NCBI GenBank assembly: GCA_021323155.1 | Contig: JAJTCI010000180.1 | Span: forward strand, 1-10,437 | Length of the DNA: 10,437 bases | Direction of reading: 5' to 3' | DNA from: Chitinophagaceae bacterium | Lineage (GTDB): Bacteria; Bacteroidota; Bacteroidia; Chitinophagales; Chitinophagaceae | Part shown: positions 1-6,018 of the stretch, in pieces | How positions within the stretch are numbered: position 1 is the stretch's first letter | Layout of the letters: each line of letters opens with the position of its first letter | Notes under the pieces: generated by a model | What the model was told of the DNA's origin: nothing | Database searches by the model: none | What the model saw: the letters and a program-made list of their open reading frames with translations, nothing else | Translations under genes and position numbers: made by a program

Positions 1-537
1 ATTTACGGTGGTGAAAAAGAAATTAACTTTTCTGCTCCTGTAAAAGCGTTCAAGACGCTCGTATACACTGGTGCTTTCCAGGTTGCCGAAGTATCGGTAG
101 AAGGCAAATCTTACAGGTGCATCCTTAAAGACCTCCAGTTTGACAAAGTGGACGATTCTCTGATCCACATTGACCTCCTGGAACTGGTAGAAGACAAAAA
201 AGTAGTCGCTACACTGCCCATCAAATTTACCGGTGCGGCCGCAGGTGTGAAAGCCGGTGGTAAACTGGTGACGAAGATCAAGGCATTGAAAGTAAAAGCA
301 CTTCCTAAAGATCTAAAGGAAAATATCGAAGTGGACATCACAGACCTCGAGTTGAATGGTAACATTCGCGTGGAAGACGTGAAGGCGGAAGGGATCGAGA
401 TCCTTAACTCCCCACGTATCCCGATCGCTTCTGTGGTGATGACGCGCCAGTTGAAGCAGGAAGAAGCAGCAGCTCCTGCAGGTGCAGCAGCCCCGGCCGC
501 AGCGGCGAAAGCCCCGGCTGCAGCAGCGAAAAAATAA
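1..537 (+). CDS. rplY: 50S ribosomal protein L25 (bL25/Ctc type), 5' end missing
   Basis: Reading frame 1 is open from the first base to the TAA at 535-537, giving 178 visible residues; the N-terminus (roughly the first 30 residues of this family) lies before the window. The frame opens with IYGGEKEINFSAPVKAF, continues through the L25 5S-rRNA-binding domain (YRCILKDLQFDKVDDSLIHI) and then the C-terminal beta domain of Ctc/TL5-type proteins (GVKAGGKLV, LNGNIRVEDV, NSPRIPIASVV). L25 binds 5S rRNA in the large ribosomal subunit. The last ~25 residues are a low-complexity Ala/Pro/Lys tail, common as a disordered extension in Bacteroidota but unusually alanine-rich here. A GTG at 148 is an internal Val codon, not the start. 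Downstream is a strong terminator and then pth, a common rplY-pth arrangement. Identification is secure; only the 5' end is unknown. Confidence 0.95.
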   Translation: MYGGEKEINFSAPVKAFKTLVYTGAFQVAEVSVEGKSYRCILKDLQFDKVDDSLIHIDLLELVEDKKVVATLPIKFTGAAAGVKAGGKLVTKIKALKVKALPKDLKENIEVDITDLELNGNIRVEDVKAEGIEILNSPRIPIASVVMTRQLKQEEAAAPAGAAAPAAAAKAPAAAAKK

Positions 538-554
538 TCACGCTTAATCTTATC

Positions 555-584
555 AAAACCCCGGCTTGCCGGGGTTTTGTTTTT
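555..584 (+). terminator. Intrinsic terminator of rplY
   Basis: AAAACCCCGGC (555-565) is perfectly complementary to GCCGGGGTTTT (568-578), followed by GTTTTT (579-584). The innermost pair must open to make the loop. It starts 18 nt after the rplY stop and separates rplY transcription from pth. Confidence 0.9.
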
Positions 585-640
585 ACAGTATACCCGTGCC
601 ACGGCGGTCAGAATGTTCTATCTATTCTGGCGCCGAACAC

Positions 641-648
641 TATTTTTG
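641..648 (+). promoter_or_regulatory. Bacteroidota -7 promoter box for pth
   Basis: TATTTTTG is an exact match to the Bacteroidota primary-sigma -7 element TAnnTTTG. It sits after the rplY terminator and ends 14 nt before the pth ATG, so the leader would be only about 8 nt. No convincing TTG -33 box is seen at the usual spacing; the nearest candidate is GTTC at 615-618. Confidence 0.45.
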
Positions 649-662
649 CGCCATTAACAAGC

Positions 663-1241
663 ATGAATAAATACCTTATCGTTGGCCTGGGCAATATCGG
701 TGCGGAGTACCAGCATACCCGTCATAATATCGGTTTCGACGTGGTAACGGCGTTCGTATTGAAACATGGTGGCTTTTTCAGGACCGATCGCCTGGCCGAG
801 GTAGCCGAAGTAAAACTGAAAGGCCGTACGTTCATTTGCATCAAGCCTACCACCTATATGAACCTAAGTGGTAAGGCGTTCAGGTACTGGCTGGATAAGG
901 AAAAAGTAGCGTTGGAAAACACACTCACTATCGTGGACGAGGTGGCGTTGCCGTTGAATAAACTGCGCCTGCGACCTTCCGGCAGTGATGGGGGTCATAA
1001 TGGCCTGAAGGATATCCAGCTGATCCTAGGTACCGATAAATATCCCAAGCTCCGCTTCGGTACGGGCAATGATTTTCCAAAGGGGATGCAAGCCGATTTC
1101 GTGCTGTCTAAATGGAAGCCCGAGGAAAAAGCGCTTGTCTGGAAGAAAGTGGAGAAATGCGTGGAAGTGATCGAAGGATTTGCTTTTGCGGGCATAGAAC
1201 GTACGATGAGCGAGGTGAACAACCTGGAATTCGACCTTTAG
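663..1241 (+). CDS. pth: Peptidyl-tRNA hydrolase (Pth, bacterial type)
   Basis: The 192-aa product has the usual length for bacterial Pth, which frees tRNA from peptidyl-tRNA dropped by stalled ribosomes in the cytoplasm. It begins MNKYLIVGLGNIGAEY, the conserved N-terminal strand and loop. Residues matching the E. coli active site are visible: N11 (E. coli N10), catalytic H21 in HTRHNIGFD (H20), N67 in PTTYMNLSG (N68), D92 in IVDEVALP (D93) and N113 in GGHNGLK (N114). Family members usually read HDELDLP where this one has VDEVALP, so the acidic residue is kept but the flanks differ. The ATG at 663 gives the canonical N-terminus. No Shine-Dalgarno is seen, as usual in this phylum. The gene follows rplY by 125 bp but has its own promoter box. 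Confidence 0.96.
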   Translation: MNKYLIVGLGNIGAEYQHTRHNIGFDVVTAFVLKHGGFFRTDRLAEVAEVKLKGRTFICIKPTTYMNLSGKAFRYWLDKEKVALENTLTIVDEVALPLNKLRLRPSGSDGGHNGLKDIQLILGTDKYPKLRFGTGNDFPKGMQADFVLSKWKPEEKALVWKKVEKCVEVIEGFAFAGIERTMSEVNNLEFDL

Positions 1242-1323
1242 CATTTTCAGCAATCCTTTATTATATTAGCTGAAATAGCCGCGGTGACCGGTAACCAAGC
1301 CACACTGTTCCCAGTCATTCCCT

Positions 1324-1337
1324 CCGGGCCACCCGGG
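1324..1337. repeat. GC-rich palindromic element CCGGGCCACCCGGG, copy 1
   Basis: CCGGGCCACCCGGG can fold as CCGGG (1324-1328) / CCCGG (1332-1336) around a 3-nt loop. It lies 22 bp before the FAH-family start codon, in the 118-bp gap after pth. A 13/14-identical element is at 8321-8334, also intergenic and near a gene start. No T-tract follows this copy, so it is not an obvious terminator. Role unknown. Confidence 0.5.
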
Positions 1338-1359
1338 CTTATTTATAAAACAAACGCAC

Positions 1360-1971
1360 ATGAAGATCTTTTGTGTAGGCCGAAACTATGCTGACCACGC
1401 CCGCGAGTTGGGCAATGCCGTGCCGGAAGAGCCGGTGATCTTTATGAAGCCGAAGAGCGCGCTGCTCCAAAGCCACACGCCTTTCTATTACCCTGAGTTT
1501 TGTAATGAACTCCACTACGAAGCGGAGCTTGTGATCAGGATATCCAAGAATGGCAAATACATCCAGGAAAGACACGCGTCCCAATACTACAATGCGATCA
1601 CCGTCGGCATCGACTTTACGGCGCGGGACCTTCAGAACGATCTTAAGAGTAAGGGTCTTCCATGGGAGAAAGCAAAAGCCTGGGATAATTCAGCTGTTGT
1701 GGGGCAATGGGTAGAGGTGACGCCGGGGATGCAGAAGAAGCCTTTCCTTTTTTCCATGACCAAGAACGACCAAACTGTGCAGCAGGGTGATTCGTCCAAT
1801 ATGATCTTTAGCTTCGAACAGGTCATTGCCAATATTTCTACTTACTTCTCCGTCAACATCGGCGACCTCATCTTCACAGGTACGCCCGCGGGTGTGGGCG
1901 AATGCGTAGTGGGTGATAAACTGGAAGGCTTCCTGGGAGAGCAGCGGATGTTCGAACTGGAAGTGAAGTAG
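1360..1971 (+). CDS. Fumarylacetoacetate hydrolase (FAH) family protein
   Basis: The 203-aa single-domain protein belongs to the FAH superfamily. Visible hallmarks are the N-terminal VGRNYADHARELGN segment; the acidic metal ligands E54 and E56 in HYEAELVIRI and D85 in VGIDFTARDLQ; the substrate-region KAWDNSAVVG; and the C-terminal DLIFTGTPAGVG near residues 169-180. Family members bind Mg2+/Mn2+ and cleave or isomerise 2-oxo/acylpyruvate-type substrates: FAHD1-like acylpyruvase or oxaloacetate decarboxylase, and HpaG-type isomerases. The short length resembles the FAHD1/YcgM branch, but sequence alone does not settle the substrate. The ATG at 1360 gives the canonical start MKIFCVGRNY. The gene lies 118 bp after pth and 50 bp before the fused E1 gene on the same strand, so read-through into E1 is possible. 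Confidence 0.9.
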   Translation: MKIFCVGRNYADHARELGNAVPEEPVIFMKPKSALLQSHTPFYYPEFCNELHYEAELVIRISKNGKYIQERHASQYYNAITVGIDFTARDLQNDLKSKGLPWEKAKAWDNSAVVGQWVEVTPGMQKKPFLFSMTKNDQTVQQGDSSNMIFSFEQVIANISTYFSVNIGDLIFTGTPAGVGECVVGDKLEGFLGEQRMFELEVK

Positions 1972-2007
1972 CCGCAAAAATCTTTTCCAACTCACCTGTA
2001 AGGAACG

Positions 2008-2015
2008 GATATTTG
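2008..2015 (+). promoter_or_regulatory. Possible -7 promoter box for the first fused E1 gene
   Basis: GATATTTG matches TAnnTTTG at all but the first position and ends 6 nt before the ATG at 2022, so any transcript from it would be nearly leaderless. No TTTG -33 box is seen at 19-nt spacing (only a T-run at 1983-1986). This is weaker than the other promoter boxes in the window. Confidence 0.3.
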
Positions 2016-2021
2016 CAGGCC

Positions 2022-4088
2022 ATGTTGAATACAGACATCCTTTTGAAAGCTTACCGGCTGATGGCTACAGCCAAAACCATGGCGGAGACCTACGATGCCA
2101 ACCGGTCGATCTGCAAATACGTTCACTCCACCTCACGCGGCCACGAAGCCATCCAGATAGCTACAGGGGTTCAATTAAAAGACATCGACTGGGTGAGCCC
2201 GTATTACCGTGATGACAGTATCATGCTCTCGACGGGGTTTACACCTTATGAACTGATGCTGCAGTTGCTGGCGAAAAAAGACGACCCTTTTTCGGGCGGC
2301 CGGTCTTATTACTGCCATCCTTCCAACAATGACGGCAAGCGCCCTGGCATCATTCACCAGAGCAGCGCAACCGGTATGCAGGCCATTCCTACGACGGGCC
2401 TTGCACAGGCGATCCAGTTCCTCGAAAAATATCACCAGTCATTACTGAAAAAAGACGACAACGGCGAACTGCCCGTAGTGGTTTGTTCTTTTGGCGATAA
2501 CAGCATCACTGAAGGCGAAGTGAGCGAAGCTTTCCAATTCGCGGTGTTGAAACAGTTGCCGATCATTTACCTGGTGCAGGATAATCAATGGGGCATTAGC
2601 GTGAGCGTTGATGAAGCGAGGGCGATGAATGCTTATGAATACGCGGCGGGTTTCAAGGGACTTGCAAGGGTGCAATGTGACGGAAGCGATTTTGTACAGA
2701 GTTACCAGACAATGCAGGAGGCGATGCAATTCGTCAGACGGGGAAGAAAGCCGATACTCGTTCACGCCACGGTGCCTTTACTTGGTCACCACACCAGCGG
2801 GGTGCGGAAAGAATTTTACCGGTCAAAAGAAGATTTAGATAAACACGGCGCAGACGATCCTTATCCAAAATTGAAAGCGGAGTTGCTGAATGCAGGCATA
2901 AGTGGGGATGAACTACAGCAGATAGAAAAAGAGGCTGCGAAAGAAGTGGCCGAGGCTTTCGCGAAAGCACAGTCAGCACCTGACCCGGATCCAGCCACTG
3001 TGATGGATCATGTGTTCGCGCCTACACCCGTGAAAGAAGAGAAAGGCAACCGGTCACCGCGTGGTGGGGAGAAAACCATTATGGTGGACGCGGCGCTGCA
3101 CGCGGTGGAGGAGATCATGCAGGACCATCCGGAGGCCATCCTCTATGGGCAGGACGTAGGAAGACGCCTTGGCGGTGTATTCCGCGAGGCGGCAACGCTG
3201 GCGGAGAAATTCGGTGACCACCGGGTGTTCAACACGGCCATACAGGAGGCATATATCATCGGTTCAACGATCGGTCTTTCCGCGCTTGGTTTGAAGCCGA
3301 TAGTGGAGGTGCAGTTCGCTGATTATATCTATCCGGGGTTGAACCAATTGGTAACAGAGATCAGTAAGGCGTCTTACCTGAGTATGGGAAAATTCCCCGT
3401 ACAGATGGTGCTGCGCGTGCCGATCGGCGCGTATGGCGGTGGCGGACCGTATCACAGCGGAAGTATCGAAAGTACGTTGCTGACGATAAAAGGCATCAAG
3501 GTGGTGTATCCCTCCAACGCAGCGGACATGAAGGGACTGATGAAGGCGGCGTTCTACGACCCGAACCCGGTAGTGATGCTGGAGCACAAAGGACTTTACT
3601 GGAGCAAGGTACCCGGTACGGAAGATGCTAAGACGATAGAGCCGGCAAAGGATTATTTACTTCCGTTAGGAAAAGGAAATATCGTGTTGAGTGCGGACCC
3701 GGCGAAAATCAAATCGGGCGAGTCGGCATGTATCGTTACGTATGGCATGGGAGTATACTGGGCGAAGGCCGCGGCGCAACGCTTCCCCGGGCAGATCGAG
3801 ATCATCGACCTGAGAACCCTTTACCCGCTTGACGAGGAATTGGTGTTCGCGAGCGGTAAAAAGCATGGGCGGGTGATGGTGCTTACCGAAGAACAACAGA
3901 ATAACTCTTTCTCGGAATCCTTTGCATTAAGAATAACAAATGCCTGTTATCATTTCCTGGACGCGCGGGTGGAGGTGCTGGGCGCTTTGAACCTACCCGC
4001 GGTACCGATCAATCTTTCACTGGAGGCCGCGATGTTACCGACGACAGAGAAAGTGGTGGCAAGGATCGAAAAGTTATTGCAGTACTAA
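2022..4088 (+). CDS. Fused 2-oxoacid dehydrogenase E1 component, alpha and beta in one chain
   Basis: The 688-aa protein joins E1 alpha (about 1-335) to E1 beta (about 352-688) through a charged linker (KEEKGNRSPRGGEK). E1 uses thiamine pyrophosphate to decarboxylate a 2-oxoacid and pass the acyl group to the lipoyl arm of E2. Visible in the alpha part: YYRDD (61-65); the TPP motif as GDN at 158-160, exactly 26 residues, then DN at 187-188 (canonical GDG-X26-NN); and the GHHTSG loop (255-260). In the beta part: QDVG (377-380), catalytic-type Glu E409 in NTAIQEA, and H478 in GGPYHSGS. This fused form is usual in Bacteroidota and often annotated as branched-chain 2-oxoacid dehydrogenase E1; the substrate (branched-chain, pyruvate or other) cannot be fixed here. 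A TTG at 2013 could extend it by three residues, but ATG 2022 is preferred. No E2 or E3 gene is adjacent. Confidence 0.9.
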   Translation: MLNTDILLKAYRLMATAKTMAETYDANRSICKYVHSTSRGHEAIQIATGVQLKDIDWVSPYYRDDSIMLSTGFTPYELMLQLLAKKDDPFSGGRSYYCHPSNNDGKRPGIIHQSSATGMQAIPTTGLAQAIQFLEKYHQSLLKKDDNGELPVVVCSFGDNSITEGEVSEAFQFAVLKQLPIIYLVQDNQWGISVSVDEARAMNAYEYAAGFKGLARVQCDGSDFVQSYQTMQEAMQFVRRGRKPILVHATVPLLGHHTSGVRKEFYRSKEDLDKHGADDPYPKLKAELLNAGISGDELQQIEKEAAKEVAEAFAKAQSAPDPDPATVMDHVFAPTPVKEEKGNRSPRGGEKTIMVDAALHAVEEIMQDHPEAILYGQDVGRRLGGVFREAATLAEKFGDHRVFNTAIQEAYIIGSTIGLSALGLKPIVEVQFADYIYPGLNQLVTEISKASYLSMGKFPVQMVLRVPIGAYGGGGPYHSGSIESTLLTIKGIKVVYPSNAADMKGLMKAAFYDPNPVVMLEHKGLYWSKVPGTEDAKTIEPAKDYLLPLGKGNIVLSADPAKIKSGESACIVTYGMGVYWAKAAAQRFPGQIEIIDLRTLYPLDEELVFASGKKHGRVMVLTEEQQNNSFSESFALRITNACYHFLDARVEVLGALNLPAVPINLSLEAAMLPTTEKVVARIEKLLQY

Positions 4089-4457
4089 CCGTTTGAAACC
4101 ATACATAGCCACTTCCTCATATAGCCCGCGTGTACGCTCCTTAACGTGGGCGCGGTTTCCTTCGTTGTGGCCATTGACCGGGAAGAGGCTCGTGTACCTC
4201 CATTTCCCCGTTCCTTTTTACCAGATACCAGTGCTGAATAATTAAGAATTTGTGGTATGACTTCCACAAAATAAATATTGCTCATCAACCTGGAATCATT
4301 TGCCTACAGGTAAGGAGCACTCTATCGCCTGATGGAATTGTCCTTAGTTTCCATTGTGGGAATCAGCAGTAGTTGCAGAATACACTAGGCGGCATCCGGG
4401 GAAAAATCATTGTCGGGGGGCCGCCGTTTGGCATAATTTTTCAAATGTTAAAATCAT

Positions 4458-4529
4458 ATCTGGGATGGCTTCGGCAGAAATCCATTTCCAGGTCCTGAAG
4501 GCAGTTCTTAACTGCCTTCTCTTTTTTTA
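4458..4529 (+). ncRNA. Candidate small RNA: two stem-loops ending in an intrinsic terminator
   Basis: The first hairpin pairs ATCTGGGATGG (4458-4468) with CCATTTCCAGGT (4482-4493) as about 11 pairs with two G-U wobbles and one bulged T, around a 13-nt loop. Four nucleotides later comes a perfect 10-bp terminator stem with a U-run. No coding sequence lies within 370 bp upstream on this strand. The 5' end is not defined: a further GGCGGC (4388-4393) / GCCGCC (4420-4425) pairing could belong to a longer RNA, and a promoter is not clear. It is not recognised as a known RNA family. The alternative is the end of a long E1 3' UTR. Confidence 0.35.
4497..4529 (+). terminator. Orphan intrinsic terminator in the long intergenic gap
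   Basis: GAAGGCAGTT (4497-4506) pairs perfectly with AACTGCCTTC (4510-4519) around a CTT loop, followed by TCTTTTTTTAT. The T-run is only on the plus-strand side, so it stops plus-strand transcription. It lies 408 bp past the E1 stop codon with no gene between. Confidence 0.85.
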
Positions 4530-4637
4530 TGGGGCCAGGAGCGCGGATACCGGGGGTAGTGCCGCGAATAAATGGCGGTCAAAACGCGCAAAAAAACGCA
4601 TCCCTCGTGGGGTGTGGATAAGTCGAGTAACATCGAA

Positions 4638-4681
4638 GGAAGTATGAGGGAAGTATGAAGGAAGTATGAGGCAAGTATGAG
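4638..4681. repeat. 11-bp tandem repeat, four units
   Basis: The unit GGAAGTATGAG is repeated four times head to tail: 4638-4648 exact, 4649-4659 with a final A, 4660-4670 exact, 4671-4681 with C at position 2. A decayed fifth unit (GGAAGGTTGCA) follows at 4682-4692. Because 11 is not a multiple of 3 and stops occur, it does not encode a peptide repeat. There are no spacers, so it is not CRISPR-like. Role unknown; the form suggests slipped-strand expansion. Confidence 0.85.
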
Positions 4682-5020
4682 GGAAGGTTGCAGGTTTAAG
4701 GATGCAGGTGCTGGTGAATCCGCCGGACTAAGTGGTCGCGGGCTGGGGTTGCAGTGGCAAGTTGCAGGGCGCATGGTGTGGGGATTCCCCAAGGGCCGGG
4801 TTACGCCTGAGCATGCAGTGGCCGTCGAATGGTCAATGGCCAAAAGCGATTAAGTCAAACTCAACACGGCGAGTAGCCTTCCAATCCCTGCGCCTGTGTA
4901 AAATCTTGCTCAGAAATTTTCCAGCATCGGCCGCCGCTGCTTCTGGTCGCTGACTAGCAGCTTTTTAAAAAGCGGCAGAAATAAGCACTGTTTTGGATGT
5001 GCTAATTCAAAATAAAAGCT

Positions 5021-5719
5021 ATGATGAACGAAAATTCATACGGAAACACAAGCAACCATAATGAAGAATTTGATATTCCGCAGCGCAGCTCGAACGTGAT
5101 CAACGTGAGCTGGCCGGAAAGGATGGTGTCTGCTACGGTAGGAACCCTGCTGCTGACGAACGGCGTGGGCAACCTCTTTCGTAACCCGCTGTCCGCGTTG
5201 GTTAAAACAGCGATCATGGTGGTGAACAAACCACGCAACGAAGTGTACCAATATTGGAGAAAGCTAGAGAACCTCCCTTTATTCATGAAGCACTTAAAAA
5301 CTGTGCAGGAGCAGGACAATACACGCTCCCATTGGGAAGCGTTACTGCCAGGCAATCTCGGGCTGGTGAAATGGGAAGCGGAAATTGTGGAGGAAGAGGA
5401 GAACAGGAAGATCGCCTGGCGCTCCGTAGAAAACTCGATGATCGAGAACGCTGGTAAGGTAGTATTTGAAGAAGCATTGGGCGGACAGGGTACGAAACTC
5501 GATATTATCGTGAGTTACCGTCCACCAGCTGGCGACCTTGGAAGAGGTGTCGCAAAACTGCTGAACCCGATGGTAGAAAAATACATCCGTGAAGACGTGA
5601 GCAACTTCAAGGATCATATTGAAACAAAGCAGGGAGGCTCGTTGAATGTGGGTACTTCCGTAGGTCACGAACCTGTATCCAGTATTGATGATCAGCCAAC
5701 CGAAAGGCTGTACAGATAA
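5021..5719 (+). CDS. SRPBCC-family (polyketide cyclase/dehydrase-like) protein with N-terminal hydrophobic segment
   Basis: The 232-aa product has a polar N-terminus (1-28), a hydrophobic segment (about 33-68) resembling a reduced DUF2892/YgaP-like membrane region (WPERMVSATVGTLLLTNG), and an SRPBCC/START-like domain (about 64-202). The latter shows typical motifs of this COG5637-like group: NKPRNEVYQYWRKLENLPLFM, SHWEA, WEAEIVEE, IAWRS, NAGKVVFE, GTKLDIIVSYRPPAG and IREDVSNFKD. Such domains form a deep hydrophobic pocket; the ligand of this group is unknown and no catalytic residue can be named. A polar tail (203-232) follows. Two ATGs (5021 and 5024) give nearly the same protein and the choice between them is open. 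The gene stands alone, with its own terminator, between a non-coding region and the tRNA locus. Confidence 0.82.
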   Translation: MMNENSYGNTSNHNEEFDIPQRSSNVINVSWPERMVSATVGTLLLTNGVGNLFRNPLSALVKTAIMVVNKPRNEVYQYWRKLENLPLFMKHLKTVQEQDNTRSHWEALLPGNLGLVKWEAEIVEEEENRKIAWRSVENSMIENAGKVVFEEALGGQGTKLDIIVSYRPPAGDLGRGVAKLLNPMVEKYIREDVSNFKDHIETKQGGSLNVGTSVGHEPVSSIDDQPTERLYR

Positions 5720-5735
5720 TGATTTTTTATCTCTT

Positions 5736-5770
5736 GAAAAAGCCTCCTGTAACGGGAGGCTTTTTCGTTT
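5736..5770 (+). terminator. Intrinsic terminator of the SRPBCC gene
   Basis: GAAAAAGCCTCC (5736-5747) pairs perfectly with GGAGGCTTTTTC (5755-5766) around a 7-nt loop, ending in a T-rich tail. It starts 17 nt after the stop codon. Confidence 0.92.
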
Positions 5771-5801
5771 AAAATTGGCGCGATCCTATCGTGAAAGCTA
5801 T

Positions 5802-5809
5802 TATATTTG
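5802..5809 (+). promoter_or_regulatory. -7 promoter box of the tRNA-Met locus
   Basis: TATATTTG matches TAnnTTTG exactly and ends 10 nt before the first (broken) tRNA copy. A TTGG at 5775-5778 is a possible -33 box, though its spacing is 2-4 nt long. No comparable box lies directly before the intact tRNA, so this promoter probably makes a precursor carrying the broken copy and then the intact tRNA. Confidence 0.55.
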
Positions 5810-5819
5810 CAACCCATTT

Positions 5820-5889
5820 GGCGGGATAGCTCAGGTGGTTAGAGCGTTGGATTCATATCCGCCAGCTGGCGGACTTAGGTTCAACTAAA
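5820..5889 (+). pseudogene. Broken tRNA-Met copy 1: 5' half intact, palindrome in the anticodon loop
   Basis: Bases 5820-5857 are identical to the first 38 bases of the intact tRNA at 5901-5938 (acceptor 5' strand, D-arm, anticodon stem 5' strand and TTCATA of the loop). Identity then stops and TCCGCCAGCTGGCGGA follows (5858-5873). After it comes a T-arm-like piece, CTTAGGTTCAACTAAAA, keeping the TTCAACT loop but with a different stem, TTAG (5875-5878) / CTAA (5885-5888). The 3' acceptor strand is absent, so it cannot fold as a tRNA. It lies directly behind the promoter and is probably transcribed with the intact gene. Confidence 0.85.
5858..5873. repeat. 16-bp palindrome TCCGCCAGCTGGCGGA, copy 1
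   Basis: This perfect inverted repeat, TCCGCCAG / CTGGCGGA, replaces the anticodon-loop end and variable region of broken tRNA copy 1. The same element, with one change, is at 6029-6044 at the same tRNA position. It looks like a small dispersed palindromic repeat; its genomic abundance cannot be judged from the window. Confidence 0.85.
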
Positions 5890-5900
5890 AAATATTTAAT

Positions 5901-5974
5901 GGCGGGATAGCTCAGGTGGTTAGAGCGTTGGATTCATAACCCAAAGGTCTCGGGTTCAACTCCCGATCCCGCTA
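5901..5974 (+). tRNA. tRNA-Met (anticodon CAT), intact
   Basis: The 74-nt cloverleaf has acceptor GGCGGGA (5901-5907) pairing with TCCCGCT (5967-5973) with a G1-U72 wobble; T8 and A9; D-stem GCTC / GAGC; anticodon stem TTGGA / CCCAA with an A-C mismatch beside the loop; loop TTCATAA with CAT at 5935-5937; variable AGGTC; T-stem TCGGG / CCCGA around TTCAACT; and discriminator A5974. CCA is not encoded (CAA follows). It lacks the initiator features (unpaired C1-A72, three G-C pairs in the anticodon stem), so elongator Met is favoured. A lysidine-type tRNA-Ile(CAT) is the less likely alternative. A terminator follows at 5981. Confidence 0.93.
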
Positions 5975-5980
5975 CAAAGT

Positions 5981-6007
5981 AAGCTCCTTTTTTATAGGAG
6001 CTTTTTT
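5981..6007 (+). terminator. Intrinsic terminator after the intact tRNA-Met
   Basis: AAGCTCCT (5981-5988) pairs perfectly with AGGAGCTT (5996-6003) around a T-rich loop, followed by TTTT. A degenerate second version of this region (AGGCGCTTGTTTATTGCTT, 6091-6109) follows broken copy 3, showing that tRNA plus terminator were duplicated together. Confidence 0.85.
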
Positions 6008-6018
6008 ATTGCTTAGGG

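Larger units (their letters stand above)
4089..5020. other. Long intergenic region without a credible gene
   Basis: This 932-bp gap between the fused E1 gene and the SRPBCC gene holds no recognisable protein on either strand; its open frames of 67-111 codons have no family motif and read as chance. Elements that can be supported are an imperfect hairpin near the E1 end (GCCCGCGT 4124-4131 / ACGTGGGC 4144-4151, no T-tract), a two-hairpin structure ending in a terminator (4458-4529), an 11-bp tandem repeat (4638-4681) and an AT palindrome GCTTTTTAAAAAGC (4960-4973). The stretch 4530-4960 is GC-rich, with recurring GTTGCAGG-like words, and may be decayed sequence. No clear promoter for the SRPBCC gene is seen. 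Confidence 0.6.

Noticed and set aside
111..602. 163-codon minus-strand open frame over rplY
   Set aside because: It is the antisense shadow of the L25 gene; its Ala-rich stretch mirrors the GC-rich C-terminal tail and no family is recognisable.
1245..1275. Hairpin TTTCAGC / GCTGAAA after pth as a terminator
   Set aside because: The stem is 7 bp with a 17-nt loop and no T-run follows it.
4429..4443. Sigma-54-like promoter TGGCATAATTTTTCA before the small-RNA candidate
   Set aside because: The -24 half fits TGGCA, but the invariant GC of the -12 element is CA at the required 10-nt spacing after GG.
4638..4692. CRISPR array or peptide-repeat gene
   Set aside because: Units are 11 bp and directly abutting with no spacers, and the period is not a multiple of three.
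4085..4953. Open frames of 67-111 codons on both strands in the gap after the first E1 gene
   Set aside because: No motif or domain, composition unlike the neighbouring proteins, and they run through the terminator hairpin or the 11-bp repeats.
5858..5873. Attachment-site (att) duplication from an integrated element at the tRNA
   Set aside because: There is no integrase or cargo between the copies, and the broken copies lie within about 290 bp of each other, too close to flank an island.
5685..5888. Plus-strand open frame across the SRPBCC terminator and first tRNA copy
   Set aside because: It reads through a terminator hairpin and a tRNA remnant, so it is a chance frame.
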